DNA from: Hyphomicrobiales bacterium
GTDB lineage: Bacteria > Pseudomonadota > Alphaproteobacteria > Rhizobiales > Rhizobiaceae
DNA: 64,000 nucleotides
Reading direction: 5' to 3'
Assembly: GCA_900471605.1 (NCBI GenBank)
Contig: UCEY01000045.1
Location: 140,972-204,971 of the forward strand
In this document: in pieces, positions 36,242-44,325 of the stretch
Position numbering within the stretch: the first letter of the stretch is position 1
Layout of the letters: every line of letters begins with the position of its first letter
Program-made: the position numbers and the translations under genes
The notes under the pieces: generated by a model
Databases searched by the model: none
What the model was told of the DNA's origin: nothing
The model's input: the letters and a program-made list of their open reading frames with translations, nothing else

Positions 36242-37600
36242 TCACTTCGCAGACAGGAATTCACCCACTTCGAGAATGCTGAACTCGTTGTTGTCAGCCT
36301 TGTCGACGGCGCGGCCCGCGGAGAAGGGCAGGTTGTTGTCGTTGCCGATGATGATGTGGGTGGCGTCGACCACGTCGACATTCTCGATCGTCACGAACGG
36401 CATGTCGTAGACGCCGGCGACGCTGCCGGCCTTCTTCTTGTTGTCCGGGTCCTGGATGTTCATCAGGTCGATATAGCCGATCTTGCGGACGGCCTTGCCG
36501 ACATTGGCGTCGTTGAACTCGATCTTGTAGACGCGCTTCAGTTCGGCCGGGGCATCGAAGCAGTCCGGCTTCGGCTGCTTGGGATCGGCGCAGACCTTGT
36601 CCTTGGTGCCGGCGCCGTTGTCGCGCTCGATGACGAGAGCGGTGGTCGCGTCGATCATGTTGAAGTCGCCGATCGAGGCGCCCTTGTCGGCGAACGGATA
36701 CAGCCACGAGCGGCCGGTCCACTTCTTGGAGGCGACGTCGAATTCGATGACGCGGATGGCGGTCTTGCCGTCAGCCTGCTCCACCTGGCCGTCGTCCTTG
36801 TAGATCGGGCCTTCGAGCAGGCCGTAGAGCTTCGAACCGTCCTTGGCCATGGCGAGGCCTTCGAAACCGCCGGAACGCTTCAGGTTGAAGACCGGCATCT
36901 TGGCGGCCGGGTTGCCCGGCAGCTGGATGAGCGGGTTGTCGGGCGAAAGCACCGGCTTGCCGTCGAGCGTGGTGGCGATGACGTCGGTCAGGCGGCCCTG
37001 GGTGTCGATCTTGAGGAGATAGGGGCCGAACTCGTCGCCGAGCCAGAAGCCGTCGGCGACCGGCTGGACGGATTCGATGTCGAAATCGGCGCCGGTCAGG
37101 TACCGGGTCTCGGTGGCCTCGGTGACGATCGGGAACGGAGCGATCTTGTTCGGGTCGGAAAGGAAGATGTTCTTGACGACTTCGGCCTTGTTGGCGGCCC
37201 AGTCGAACTTCATCTGGTGCAGGAAGAGCATCGAGTCGGACGAGGTGAACTTCGAACCGAAGCCGTTGTCCGACAGCGTCCAGAAGGTGCCGTCAGCCAT
37301 GGTCTTGATGCCGGAGAAGCCCTGGATCGGCTGGCCGTTAAGCGGCAGCTTGACGTCGGTGACGCGGGCTCCGTCCTTGCCCGGCAGGGTGCCGAGGGCG
37401 TCGGTGCGCTTGCGGTCGGCGGTGGTGAACTTGCCGGAGGTCTTGAGGAAGGCCGGCGCATCGGCCGGAGCCGGAACGACCGTGTTGGCCGGCAGGATGG
37501 CCTGGCCGGTGAGCTTGGCCGTGAAAACCTTGTCGTCGGCGGAGGCGGAGCCGCCGATCAGCGCGGCGAGCGCGACGGTGGCGAGCAGAAAGCGGGTCAT
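36242..37600 (-). CDS. Exported esterase-like/phytase-family protein
   Basis: A 452-residue protein with a signal peptide ending ASA|DD (about 22). The mature part is a beta-propeller-like 'esterase-like activity of phytase' domain: LSDNGFGSKF, WLGDEFGPYLLKID, GFEGLAMAKDGSKLYGLLEG and VIERDNGAG. These acidic loops probably bind calcium, as in 3-phytase-like proteins. It is expected in the periplasm and may release phosphate from esters. The start at 37600 fits the signal peptide; the frame is open far upstream but only as a shadow. The AraC gene is upstream in the same direction. Confidence 0.82.
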   Translation of the reverse strand: MTRFLLATVALAALIGGSASADDKVFTAKLTGQAILPANTVVPAPADAPAFLKTSGKFTTADRKRTDALGTLPGKDGARVTDVKLPLNGQPIQGFSGIKTMADGTFWTLSDNGFGSKFTSSDSMLFLHQMKFDWAANKAEVVKNIFLSDPNKIAPFPIVTEATETRYLTGADFDIESVQPVADGFWLGDEFGPYLLKIDTQGRLTDVIATTLDGKPVLSPDNPLIQLPGNPAAKMPVFNLKRSGGFEGLAMAKDGSKLYGLLEGPIYKDDGQVEQADGKTAIRVIEFDVASKKWTGRSWLYPFADKGASIGDFNMIDATTALVIERDNGAGTKDKVCADPKQPKPDCFDAPAELKRVYKIEFNDANVGKAVRKIGYIDLMNIQDPDNKKKAGSVAGVYDMPFVTIENVDVVDATHIIIGNDNNLPFSAGRAVDKADNNEFSILEVGEFLSAK

Positions 37601-37728
37601 GGGATCACCTGTTGGTTGGCGTGTCGAAGACGCCAACCGGTTAAGGCGGCTGCATGACGGTGAGGTGATGGAAGATTGACGCTTCGATGAAGCTTTGATG
37701 ACGATGATTTCACAAACGCCACGGGCGC

Positions 37729-38535
37729 TTAGGCGCTCCTGCGAAGCGCCACCCAGCGGCCCGGCGTCATGCCGAAGGTCTTCTTGAAGTGGCGGGTGAA
37801 ATGCGCCTGATCGGCAAAGCCGGTATCGGCTGCGACATCCGCCAGACTGCTGCCTTGCGACAGCAGCGCCTTGGCGCGATCGAGCTTGCGCATGATGAGG
37901 TAGCGGTGCGGGCTTGTCCCCAGAAGCTTCCGGAACTGCCTTGCGGTCGTATAGCGATCGAAGCCGCCGACTTCCTCCAGTTCTTCCGATGTGACGGTCC
38001 GCTCCGCGTTCGCCTGCAGATAGTCGCGGCAGCGCAGAACCGCCTGACGATGGGCGCGGAAGGTGCCCCCGGCGCCGCCCTTGCCGTCCGCGTGGCGCCA
38101 GAGGTTCGTCGAAAGCCGGGCGATGAGGTCGTCGAGCAGCAGGTCCTGCGGCTCGGCTTCCAGATCGTCCAGGGCTTCGGCGAGGCATTGCCGGAATTCT
38201 CCATCCGCGACGATGGGATCCGGCACGAAGGGCAGGCCGCGCGTGCCTCCGGCCGCCTCGATCAGCCGCTCCGGCGGCAGGTAGAGCATACGGTAACGCA
38301 GGCCGGCATCGGTGCCGGCCGCGCCGTCATGCACCTCGTCCGGATGCAGCACGATCACGTTGCCGGGCAGGCTGGCGCGGGCGGCACCGCGATACTGGAA
38401 GGTCTGGACGCCCGACAGCGTCAGGCCGAGCGCGTAGGTGTCGTGGCGATGCGGCTCGAAGCCCAGCCCATGGAACCGTGCCTCGATCCGCTCGATGCCG
38501 CGCGAGGAGGGCGCCTGGACGATGCCGTCGGGCAT
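37729..38535 (-). CDS. AraC-family transcriptional regulator with N-terminal cupin
   Basis: A 268-residue regulator: an N-terminal AraC-type sensory cupin (HRHDTYALGLTLSGVQTFQY, VLHPDEVHDG) and two C-terminal helix-turn-helices (SSLADVAADTGFADQAHFTR, FKKTFGMTPGRW). The start MPDGIVQ at 38535 was preferred because family members begin close to the RGIERIEARFHG segment. A longer start at 38664 would overlap the start codon of the divergent DUF2000 gene in the sequence CATG. The divergent pair with DUF2000 suggests direct control of that gene. Confidence 0.85.
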   Translation of the reverse strand: MPDGIVQAPSSRGIERIEARFHGLGFEPHRHDTYALGLTLSGVQTFQYRGAARASLPGNVIVLHPDEVHDGAAGTDAGLRYRMLYLPPERLIEAAGGTRGLPFVPDPIVADGEFRQCLAEALDDLEAEPQDLLLDDLIARLSTNLWRHADGKGGAGGTFRAHRQAVLRCRDYLQANAERTVTSEELEEVGGFDRYTTARQFRKLLGTSPHRYLIMRKLDRAKALLSQGSSLADVAADTGFADQAHFTRHFKKTFGMTPGRWVALRRSA

Positions 38536-38662
38536 GGGATCCGTATGGCCGCCGGATGCGCCTGCGGCGCTGCACGAACGTTCAAGACCGGCTGCACCGT
38601 CTGCCGCTATCTCGTCGGTCCCTGTATGGCCTTTGGCATAACCTTCGACGGAGTTTTTCTTC

Positions 38663-39070
38663 ATGTTCGATACCAAGATCGCGATCGTGCTTCGCGATGA
38701 CCTCGCCCCCTGGCAGGAGCTCAATGTGACCGCCTTCCTGACGAGCGGCATCATCGCGCAAAATCCCGCGATCATCGGGCAAGCATATCGGGATGCGACG
38801 GGCCATGTCTACAATCCGATGAGCATCCAGCCGATCGTCGTGCTCACCGCCGATCAGGAAACGCTGCGCACCATCCACCGGCGCTCGCTGGAGCGGGAAG
38901 TGACGACGTCGGCCTATATCGAGGAAATGTTCTCGACCGGCCATGATGCGGCCAACCGTGAAGTGTTCGCAAGGTTCTCCCCGGAAGATGCGAAACTGGT
39001 CGGCATCGCGGTTCGGACGGAGAAGAAGATCGTCGACAAGATCACCAAAGGCTCGAAAATGCATGCCTGA
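38663..39070 (+). CDS. DUF2000-family protein
   Basis: A 135-residue protein with the DUF2000 hallmarks: FDTKIAIVLRDDLAPWQELN at the start, PIVVLTAD, and a helical C-terminus. The fold resembles peptidyl-tRNA hydrolase-like proteins, but the function is unknown. It diverges from the AraC gene. Its 3' end overlaps the membrane-protein gene on the other strand by 29 bases. Confidence 0.82.
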   Translation: MFDTKIAIVLRDDLAPWQELNVTAFLTSGIIAQNPAIIGQAYRDATGHVYNPMSIQPIVVLTADQETLRTIHRRSLEREVTTSAYIEEMFSTGHDAANREVFARFSPEDAKLVGIAVRTEKKIVDKITKGSKMHA

Positions 39071-39359
39071 CGGTGAGGAACGCAGTCCTCGGGATGACCC
39101 AGAGCGCGGCGATCGGCGTGGTCGAGGCGACGACATAGGTGGTGATGCTGAGCAGCAGGTAGTTGATCCAGGCAGCCTGCTTCGCCGTCATCAGGCCGGG
39201 CAGGGCGACAAGCAGGTTGGCGGCGCATATGACCCGGACGATCGGGCGGATCCAGAGCGGCGAAAAGGCTCCGAACCCGGCTGCTTCCACAAGGACGATG
39301 AGAAGCAGCGACAGAAGGATGATGGTGGCGATCAAGGCTCGCGACGTCGGGTAGCGCAT
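39042..39359 (-). CDS. Small hydrophobic membrane protein, unknown function
   Basis: A 105-residue protein with three to four hydrophobic segments (about 8-30, 36-58, 63-85). It ends inside the 3' end of the convergent DUF2000 gene (29-base overlap). No clear ribosome-binding site is visible before the ATG. The composition is that of a genuine membrane protein rather than an antisense artefact. Family not recognised. Confidence 0.55.
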   Translation of the reverse strand: MRYPTSRALIATIILLSLLLIVLVEAAGFGAFSPLWIRPIVRVICAANLLVALPGLMTAKQAAWINYLLLSITTYVVASTTPIAALWVIPRTAFLTVRHAFSSLW

Positions 39360-39481
39360 CGGCCGCTCAGGCCTCTAGCGCCGGGATGGCGGAGCTCGCC
39401 AGGACCGCAGAACGCCGGACAATGACGAAGGCAAGCGATTGGGGCATGGCTGGTCTCGCGTTGAAAAGCGTCTGCTGAATG

Positions 39482-39506
39482 GATATCATAACTAACAAGC
39501 AATATC
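39482..39506. promoter_or_regulatory. Inverted repeat ahead of the FitAB-type module
   Basis: GATAT (39482-39486) and ATATC (39502-39506) lie 15 bases apart in an AT-rich patch just before the antitoxin ribosome-binding site. It is a possible autoregulatory operator. Confidence 0.35.
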
Positions 39507-39520
39507 TGATCGGAGGTGAG

Positions 39521-39769
39521 ATGATGAATGCAATCACCATACGAAACCTGTCCGACGAAGCCAGCCGCGCATTGGAAGCTCGGGCAGTCAGGAATGGAAC
39601 GACCGCGGAAACCGAAATCGAGCAGATTCTAGAGGAAGTGCTGGTGTCGAAGGAGCCGGCGATAGGACTGGGAACGGCGTTACGGCAACTCGGCGAGAAA
39701 TACGGCGGCTTGGACGACGTTGATTTTTCCCGGGATCAGAGCCCTTCGAGGGGCGTATCGTTTGAATGA
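39521..39769 (+). CDS. FitA-like ribbon-helix-helix antitoxin
   Basis: An 82-residue antitoxin: N-terminal ribbon-helix-helix (MNAITIRNLSDEASRALEAR) for DNA binding and an acidic C-terminal tail that would wrap the toxin. GGAGGTGAG precedes two consecutive ATGs at 39521 and 39524; the second has the better spacing. The stop overlaps the toxin start by 4 bases (ATGA). Confidence 0.85.
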   Translation: MMNAITIRNLSDEASRALEARAVRNGTTAETEIEQILEEVLVSKEPAIGLGTALRQLGEKYGGLDDVDFSRDQSPSRGVSFE

Positions 39770-40185
39770 TCATCCTCGATACCAACGTAATTTCAGAAGC
39801 AGCGAAGCCTGGAATTAATCGAGATGTGGAAACCTGGCTCAATATCCAGCCGGTGAAGATGCTATACGCTACAGCCATAAGCTTGGCTGAAATCTCTCTC
39901 GGCATCGAGAAGCTGCCGGACGGGCGCCGGAAGAATGAGCTTCGGCACGACATGGAGCAGATTTTTGGCCGCTATTTTGGATCGCGCATCCTGGCATTCG
40001 ACCGGGAGGCCGCCTTTGCATACGGTCGACTAGTTGCTCTGGCCCGAACCAATGGTAAGGCAATCTTGATGGCCGACGGCCAGATCGCAGCCATCGCCCA
40101 GGTCCAGGGCTTCACCGTCGCCACTCGCGACACCGCACCTTTCGAAGCGGCGGGCATTCCGGTTATCAATCCCTGGGAGCTTTAA
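39766..40185 (+). CDS. FitB/VapC-like PIN-domain ribonuclease toxin
   Basis: A 139-residue PIN-domain protein with the acidic metal-binding set: Asp 5 (LDTNVISE), Glu 42 (SLAEISLGIE), Asp 104 (MADGQIAAIA) and Asp 122 (TRDTAPF). Such toxins cleave RNA in a metal-dependent way. The start overlaps the antitoxin stop (ATGA), so synthesis is coupled. The stop codon overlaps the rnd stop codon on the other strand. Confidence 0.9.
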   Translation: MIILDTNVISEAAKPGINRDVETWLNIQPVKMLYATAISLAEISLGIEKLPDGRRKNELRHDMEQIFGRYFGSRILAFDREAAFAYGRLVALARTNGKAILMADGQIAAIAQVQGFTVATRDTAPFEAAGIPVINPWEL

Positions 40186-40191
40186 AGCTCC
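40176..40191. terminator. Perfect 16-bp palindrome at the overlapping stops of the PIN toxin and rnd
   Basis: GGAGC-TTTAAA-GCTCC is self-complementary and contains both TAA stop codons. It could be a weak bidirectional terminator. Confidence 0.4.
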
Positions 40192-41327
40192 ACCGCCTCG
40201 ACCTTCTTGTTGACGAAGCGCAGCGCCACGCCGCCGCTGATCAGCTTGAGCGCGGTTTCGCCGAACAGGTCGCGGCGCCAGCCGGAGAGGGCGCCGACCT
40301 TGGCTGCTTCTCCCTCGGCGGCGATCTTTTCCAGATCGTCGGAATTGGCGATGATCTTGGCGGCGACGCCCTGCTTGTCGGAAATCAGCTTCAGGAGAAC
40401 CTTGAGCAGCTCGACGGCAGCGGCCGTGCCTTCCGGCACGTGCACGTGTTTCGGCGCATGCGGCATCTCGGTTTTCGGCAGGGCGAGCGCTGCGTTGACC
40501 GCTTCGATGATCGCGGTGCCTGAGGCGGAGCGCTCCCAGCCTTTCGGAATGGTGCGCAGCCGCGACATGGCTTCCACGTCCTTCGGCTGCTGCTGGGCGA
40601 TCTCGTAGATCGCGTCGTCCTTGAGGACCCGCGAGCGCGGCACGTTGCGGCTGCGGGCTTCGCGCTCGCGCCAGGCGGCGACGTATTTCAGGACCGCGAG
40701 TTCGGTCGGCTTGCGCAGGCGCGACTTGAGGCGGAGCCAGGCGTCGTCCGGATGCAGGTCGTAGGTGCCGGGCGATTCCAGCACGGCCATTTCCTCGGTC
40801 AGCCACAGGGCGCGGCCTTCGCGTTCCAGCTGGGCTTTGAGGAAGAGATAGACGTCGCGCAGATGGGTGACGTCGGCCAGCGCATATTCGAGCTGCTTGT
40901 CGGAAAGCGGCCGGCGGCTCCAGTCGGTGAAGCGCGACGACTTGTCGATATGCACGTCCTTGATGCGGCTGACGAGCTGGTCGTAGGAAACCGAGTCGCC
41001 GAAGCCGCAGACCATCGCGGCGACCTGCGTGTCGAAGATCGGATGCGGCACCAGATTGCCGAGATGGTGGATGATCTCGATATCCTGCCGGGCGGCGTGA
41101 AACACCTTGGTGACGGCGGGATTGGCCATCAGCTCGAAGAAGGGTTTGAGGCTCAGCCCCTTGGCGAGCGGATCGACAAGCACTTCGACGGTCGGGCTCG
41201 CCATCTGGATGAGGCACAGCTCCGGCCAGAAGGTCGTTTCCCTGAGGAACTCGGTGTCGATGGTGATGAAGTCCGATTGGGCCAGCTGGATGCAGGCTTC
41301 TTCGAGTGCGGCGGTCGTCTGGATCAT
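40182..41327 (-). CDS. rnd: Ribonuclease D
   Basis: A 381-residue 3'-5' exoribonuclease trimming tRNA precursors. The DEDD exonuclease motifs are present: FITIDTEFLRE (DxE), the central VFHAARQDIEI (Asp), and QLEYALADVTHL with the Tyr-x3-Asp of the DEDDy type. An HRDC domain follows. ATG 41327 was chosen; a GTG four codons earlier is possible. It converges on the PIN toxin with overlapping stops. Confidence 0.93.
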   Translation of the reverse strand: MIQTTAALEEACIQLAQSDFITIDTEFLRETTFWPELCLIQMASPTVEVLVDPLAKGLSLKPFFELMANPAVTKVFHAARQDIEIIHHLGNLVPHPIFDTQVAAMVCGFGDSVSYDQLVSRIKDVHIDKSSRFTDWSRRPLSDKQLEYALADVTHLRDVYLFLKAQLEREGRALWLTEEMAVLESPGTYDLHPDDAWLRLKSRLRKPTELAVLKYVAAWREREARSRNVPRSRVLKDDAIYEIAQQQPKDVEAMSRLRTIPKGWERSASGTAIIEAVNAALALPKTEMPHAPKHVHVPEGTAAAVELLKVLLKLISDKQGVAAKIIANSDDLEKIAAEGEAAKVGALSGWRRDLFGETALKLISGGVALRFVNKKVEAVEL

Positions 41328-41404
41328 CGTTTCATTCACGTGAGGGTGATCAACCTTCCTTCTCCTTCCCGCCGCATATGTCAATACGCAACGGCATTTA
41401 ACCG

Positions 41405-42643
41405 TTACTCGCGTTCGTCTTTATCGGGCGGGCCGGCGAGCCTGTTGAAATAGGCCGATGTCCGAAGCAGCGAGCGGAAGCGCCAGGAACGTTCCGAGGG
41501 CGGCACGGAGGGACGCGCCTGCATGCGCCTCAGCGTGAAGATCATGAAGCCCAGGAAGATGAACGAGGTATAGGCGAAGAAGGCCCGAGGGCCGAAATAT
41601 TGCAGCAGGATCGAGGCGAGCAGCGGCCCGATCGTCGCGCCGACCGACCAGTAGAACAGAAGCCCGGCCGAGACCAGCGCATGCTCCCCCGGTTTGGCAT
41701 AGTCGTTGCCATGCGCCGAGCAGAGCGAATAGAGCGGCATGGAAAACGCGCCGAACAGGAAGACGCTGACGATATTGGCCGTCTCGCTGGTGCCCGCCCC
41801 GAACGAGAGATAGGCGCCGGTAATAATTGAGCCGATCGTCGTCCACAGGATGACGCGGCGCCGGTCGAGCCGGTCCGAATAGAGGCCGAGCGGATATTGC
41901 AGCACCACGCCGCCGATGATGCCGGCGCTCATGAAGGTGGCGATCGAGGTGATGCTCATGCCGATCTCTTCGGCATAGATCGGCCCGATATTGCGGAAGG
42001 CCGCCATCGACAGGCCGACCGAGATGACGCCGACGACCGCGAGCGGCGAGATCCGCCAGACCGCCTTGAGGTCGAAGGCGATCGTCTCGGGCGGCGCCGG
42101 GCTCGACTTGTCGGCGATCGAGATCGGCACCAGCGACAGGATCAGCGCGATCGCGATGATGTTGAAGATGATCGGCCCTTCGATGCCGACCGTCGGGATG
42201 ATGTATTGCGCCACCGTCACCGAGCCGAGGTCGACGAAGCGGTAGATCGAGAGCGTGCGTGCCCGGTTGGCATTGGTGACCTTGGCGTTGATCCAGCTCT
42301 CGACCGTCGCAAACAGGCTGGCGACCGCAATCCCGATCACGAAACGCATCGAAAACCAGAAGACGGGATCGACGATCATCGACATGCCGATCGAGGCGGA
42401 TGCGGTGACCGCCGCCATCGCCGAGAAGGTGCGGATATGGCCGATCTGACGGAGCAGGCGGGTCACATACATGCAGCCGAAGGCGAAGCCGATGCTGTAG
42501 CCGGCGCCGATCATGCCGATCGTCGAAGGCGAAAATCCCTCGGCCGAGCCGCGCAGCGCGATATACGTTCCTTGAAGTCCGTTGCCGCCGATCAGGATGC
42601 CTGCGGTGACGAGGAGGGGGATCAGCGGACGGATATGGCTCAT
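41405..42643 (-). CDS. MFS transporter, YcaD-like
   Basis: A 412-residue major facilitator with 12 hydrophobic segments and a central loop around residues 200-220. Features include RGSAEGFSPSTIGMIGAGYSI and the cytoplasmic SDRLDRRRVIL motif between segments 8 and 9. The overall pattern is that of YcaD/uncharacterised MFS permeases. Substrate unknown. It is upstream of rnd in the same direction with about 80 bases between them. Confidence 0.87.
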   Translation of the reverse strand: MSHIRPLIPLLVTAGILIGGNGLQGTYIALRGSAEGFSPSTIGMIGAGYSIGFAFGCMYVTRLLRQIGHIRTFSAMAAVTASASIGMSMIVDPVFWFSMRFVIGIAVASLFATVESWINAKVTNANRARTLSIYRFVDLGSVTVAQYIIPTVGIEGPIIFNIIAIALILSLVPISIADKSSPAPPETIAFDLKAVWRISPLAVVGVISVGLSMAAFRNIGPIYAEEIGMSITSIATFMSAGIIGGVVLQYPLGLYSDRLDRRRVILWTTIGSIITGAYLSFGAGTSETANIVSVFLFGAFSMPLYSLCSAHGNDYAKPGEHALVSAGLLFYWSVGATIGPLLASILLQYFGPRAFFAYTSFIFLGFMIFTLRRMQARPSVPPSERSWRFRSLLRTSAYFNRLAGPPDKDERE

Positions 42644-42804
42644 GGGCGTCGGGGGAAAAGAATCGCTGTCGGGGATGACAGGACGGTTCTATCGTGTCGG
42701 CGGCGTCCGATACAGCTTATAAACGATCTTGCCCCGTCTTCTCGTACGGGAGTTCTGTCGTTGGATGCAGAAGCCCCGCAGGCAGGGCTTCTGACTAGGT
42801 GGCG

Positions 42805-43161
42805 CTAACCTTGCGGGCCAAGCCTGGGCAGGACGAGGTCGCCGACGGCATAGGTGTGGAATTCGAACGTGGAAATTTCGTCGAGTTGGCGGAACTTTTC
42901 GCGGAAGACCGGGTCGGAGAAGAACTCGTCGACATTGCCGGCATCGCGGATGGCTTCGATATTCACCACGGTCTTGCCGTCCGTGCTTTTGGCGAGGTTG
43001 CTCCAGAGAAAGCCCTGTTTCCGTTCCGCGACGTAGTGAACGACATCCTGAATGATGCGGAAGGCTTCTTCCTGCTTGCCGGGGTGGGCATGGATGACGT
43101 TGACGATGAAAGTGGTCGGTTCCGGCGTTGCGGAGAAGCCGGTGGTGAGAAGCGTATCCAT
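42805..43161 (-). CDS. Antibiotic biosynthesis monooxygenase (ABM) domain protein
   Basis: A 118-residue protein of the dimeric alpha+beta barrel fold: FIVNVIHAHPGKQEEAF, VHYVAERKQGFLWSNL, VVNIEAIRDAGNVDEFF. The family includes heme degraders and quinone-forming oxygenases, but many members are uncharacterised. ATG 43161 follows AAAGGA. It diverges from a LysR regulator across two inverted repeats, so it is the regulator's probable target. Confidence 0.82.
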   Translation of the reverse strand: MDTLLTTGFSATPEPTTFIVNVIHAHPGKQEEAFRIIQDVVHYVAERKQGFLWSNLAKSTDGKTVVNIEAIRDAGNVDEFFSDPVFREKFRQLDEISTFEFHTYAVGDLVLPRLGPQG

Positions 43162-43224
43162 CACTAGGGTCCTTTCGGTCGGGAAGCGGTCCGGGCCGCG
43201 CTCGAACTGGATACCGGCGTGATG

Positions 43225-43275
43225 ATAGCGGATAAATAATCTGCTATTCATAACAGTACGGACATAAATTCCGTA
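43225..43275. promoter_or_regulatory. Two inverted repeats between the ABM gene and the LysR gene
   Basis: Site 1 is ATAGCGGAT-N5-ATCTGCTAT (43225-43247, one mismatch). Site 2 is TACGGA-N7-TCCGTA (43257-43275, perfect). A pair of dyads is the usual arrangement of LysR-type recognition and activation sites. Confidence 0.55.
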
Positions 43276-43287
43276 ATTGGAGTGGTG

Positions 43288-44220
43288 ATGGACAGGTTGG
43301 GAACGCTCGGCATCTTCGTCCAGGCGGCAGAGGGCGGCAGTTTCGTCGCCGCCGCGCGGCGGCTCGGGATATCGAGTTCCGCCGTGGGCAAGGCGGTGGC
43401 GAGGCTGGAGCAGGAGATGGGCGTGCGCCTCTTCCACCGTTCCACGCGCAGCATGACGCTGACGGAGGAGGGCAGTTATTTTCTGGATACGTGCCGGCGT
43501 ATTCTGTCGGAACTGGACGTGGCGCAATCGGAGCTGTCGCGGTCGCGCGCCGCCCCTCGCGGCATGCTGCGCATCAGCCTCCCGCTGGTTGGCATGCTGC
43601 TGATGCCGACCATCTCGGCCTTCATGCGCGCCTATCCCGAAATCACCATGGATCTGGACTTTACCGATCGCCTGGTGGACGTGATCGAAGAGGGGTTCGA
43701 TGCGGTCATCCGCACCGGCGAAGTTCGGGACACGCGTTTGATGAGCCGCAAGCTCGGCTCGTTCCGTCATCGGATCGTCGCCTCTCCCGGCTATCTCCGG
43801 GCATCCGGTCGGCCCGAAGTGCCGCCGGACCTTCTGGATCACAAATGCCTGCACCATCGTTATCCCAGCACCGGCAAGCTCGAGCCCTGGCCGCTCGCCG
43901 TCGAAGATGGCGGTGCGCGTCTGGTCCTGCCGGTCTCTGTCACCGCCAGCACGCTTGAGCCGATCATCCATCTTGCCGAGCAAGGTTTTGGCATAGCCTG
44001 CCTCCCTCCGTTCGTCATAGGGCCGCAGCTCGCGGACGGGCGCCTGGTCCCCTTGCTGGACGACCATATCGTCCAGACGGGAACCTTCCGGGTGCTCTGG
44101 CCCACCGGCCGCTTTCTGTCGCCAAAAATCCGTGCATTCGTGGATTTCATGGCGGATAATCTGGTTGTGGACGGCGCCGCGACTGCGACGGTCCCGGCAG
44201 GCTCCGCTGCCAAGCCTTGA
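43288..44220 (+). CDS. LysR-family transcriptional regulator
   Basis: A 310-residue LysR-type regulator. The N-terminal winged helix is clear (GSFVAAARRLGISSSAVGKA, LFHRSTRSMTLTEEG), followed by the substrate-binding domain. The start ATG 43288 follows GGAG; upstream GTGs are less likely. It diverges from the ABM monooxygenase gene. The last 20 residues are Ala-rich. Effector unknown; CrgA-like subgroup on length and motifs. Confidence 0.92.
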   Translation: MDRLGTLGIFVQAAEGGSFVAAARRLGISSSAVGKAVARLEQEMGVRLFHRSTRSMTLTEEGSYFLDTCRRILSELDVAQSELSRSRAAPRGMLRISLPLVGMLLMPTISAFMRAYPEITMDLDFTDRLVDVIEEGFDAVIRTGEVRDTRLMSRKLGSFRHRIVASPGYLRASGRPEVPPDLLDHKCLHHRYPSTGKLEPWPLAVEDGGARLVLPVSVTASTLEPIIHLAEQGFGIACLPPFVIGPQLADGRLVPLLDDHIVQTGTFRVLWPTGRFLSPKIRAFVDFMADNLVVDGAATATVPAGSAAKP

Positions 44221-44325
44221 CAAACGGGGCGGGCCATGCGCTTTTCCCGCCGATTTTCCATAAAGCCGGCAGGCCGTGCTTCGCACGCCGAAAGACCGCA
44301 AAACTTAACCGTCCGGGATACCGAA

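Noticed and set aside
36242..38188. An apparent 648-residue fusion of the phytase-like protein with upstream sequence
   Set aside because: The upstream part lies in another frame of the AraC gene, and a clean signal peptide with start exists at 37600.
44216..44244. CTTGAC near the end of the LysR gene as an aspS promoter
   Set aside because: The -35 is perfect but no acceptable -10 lies at 16-19 bases.
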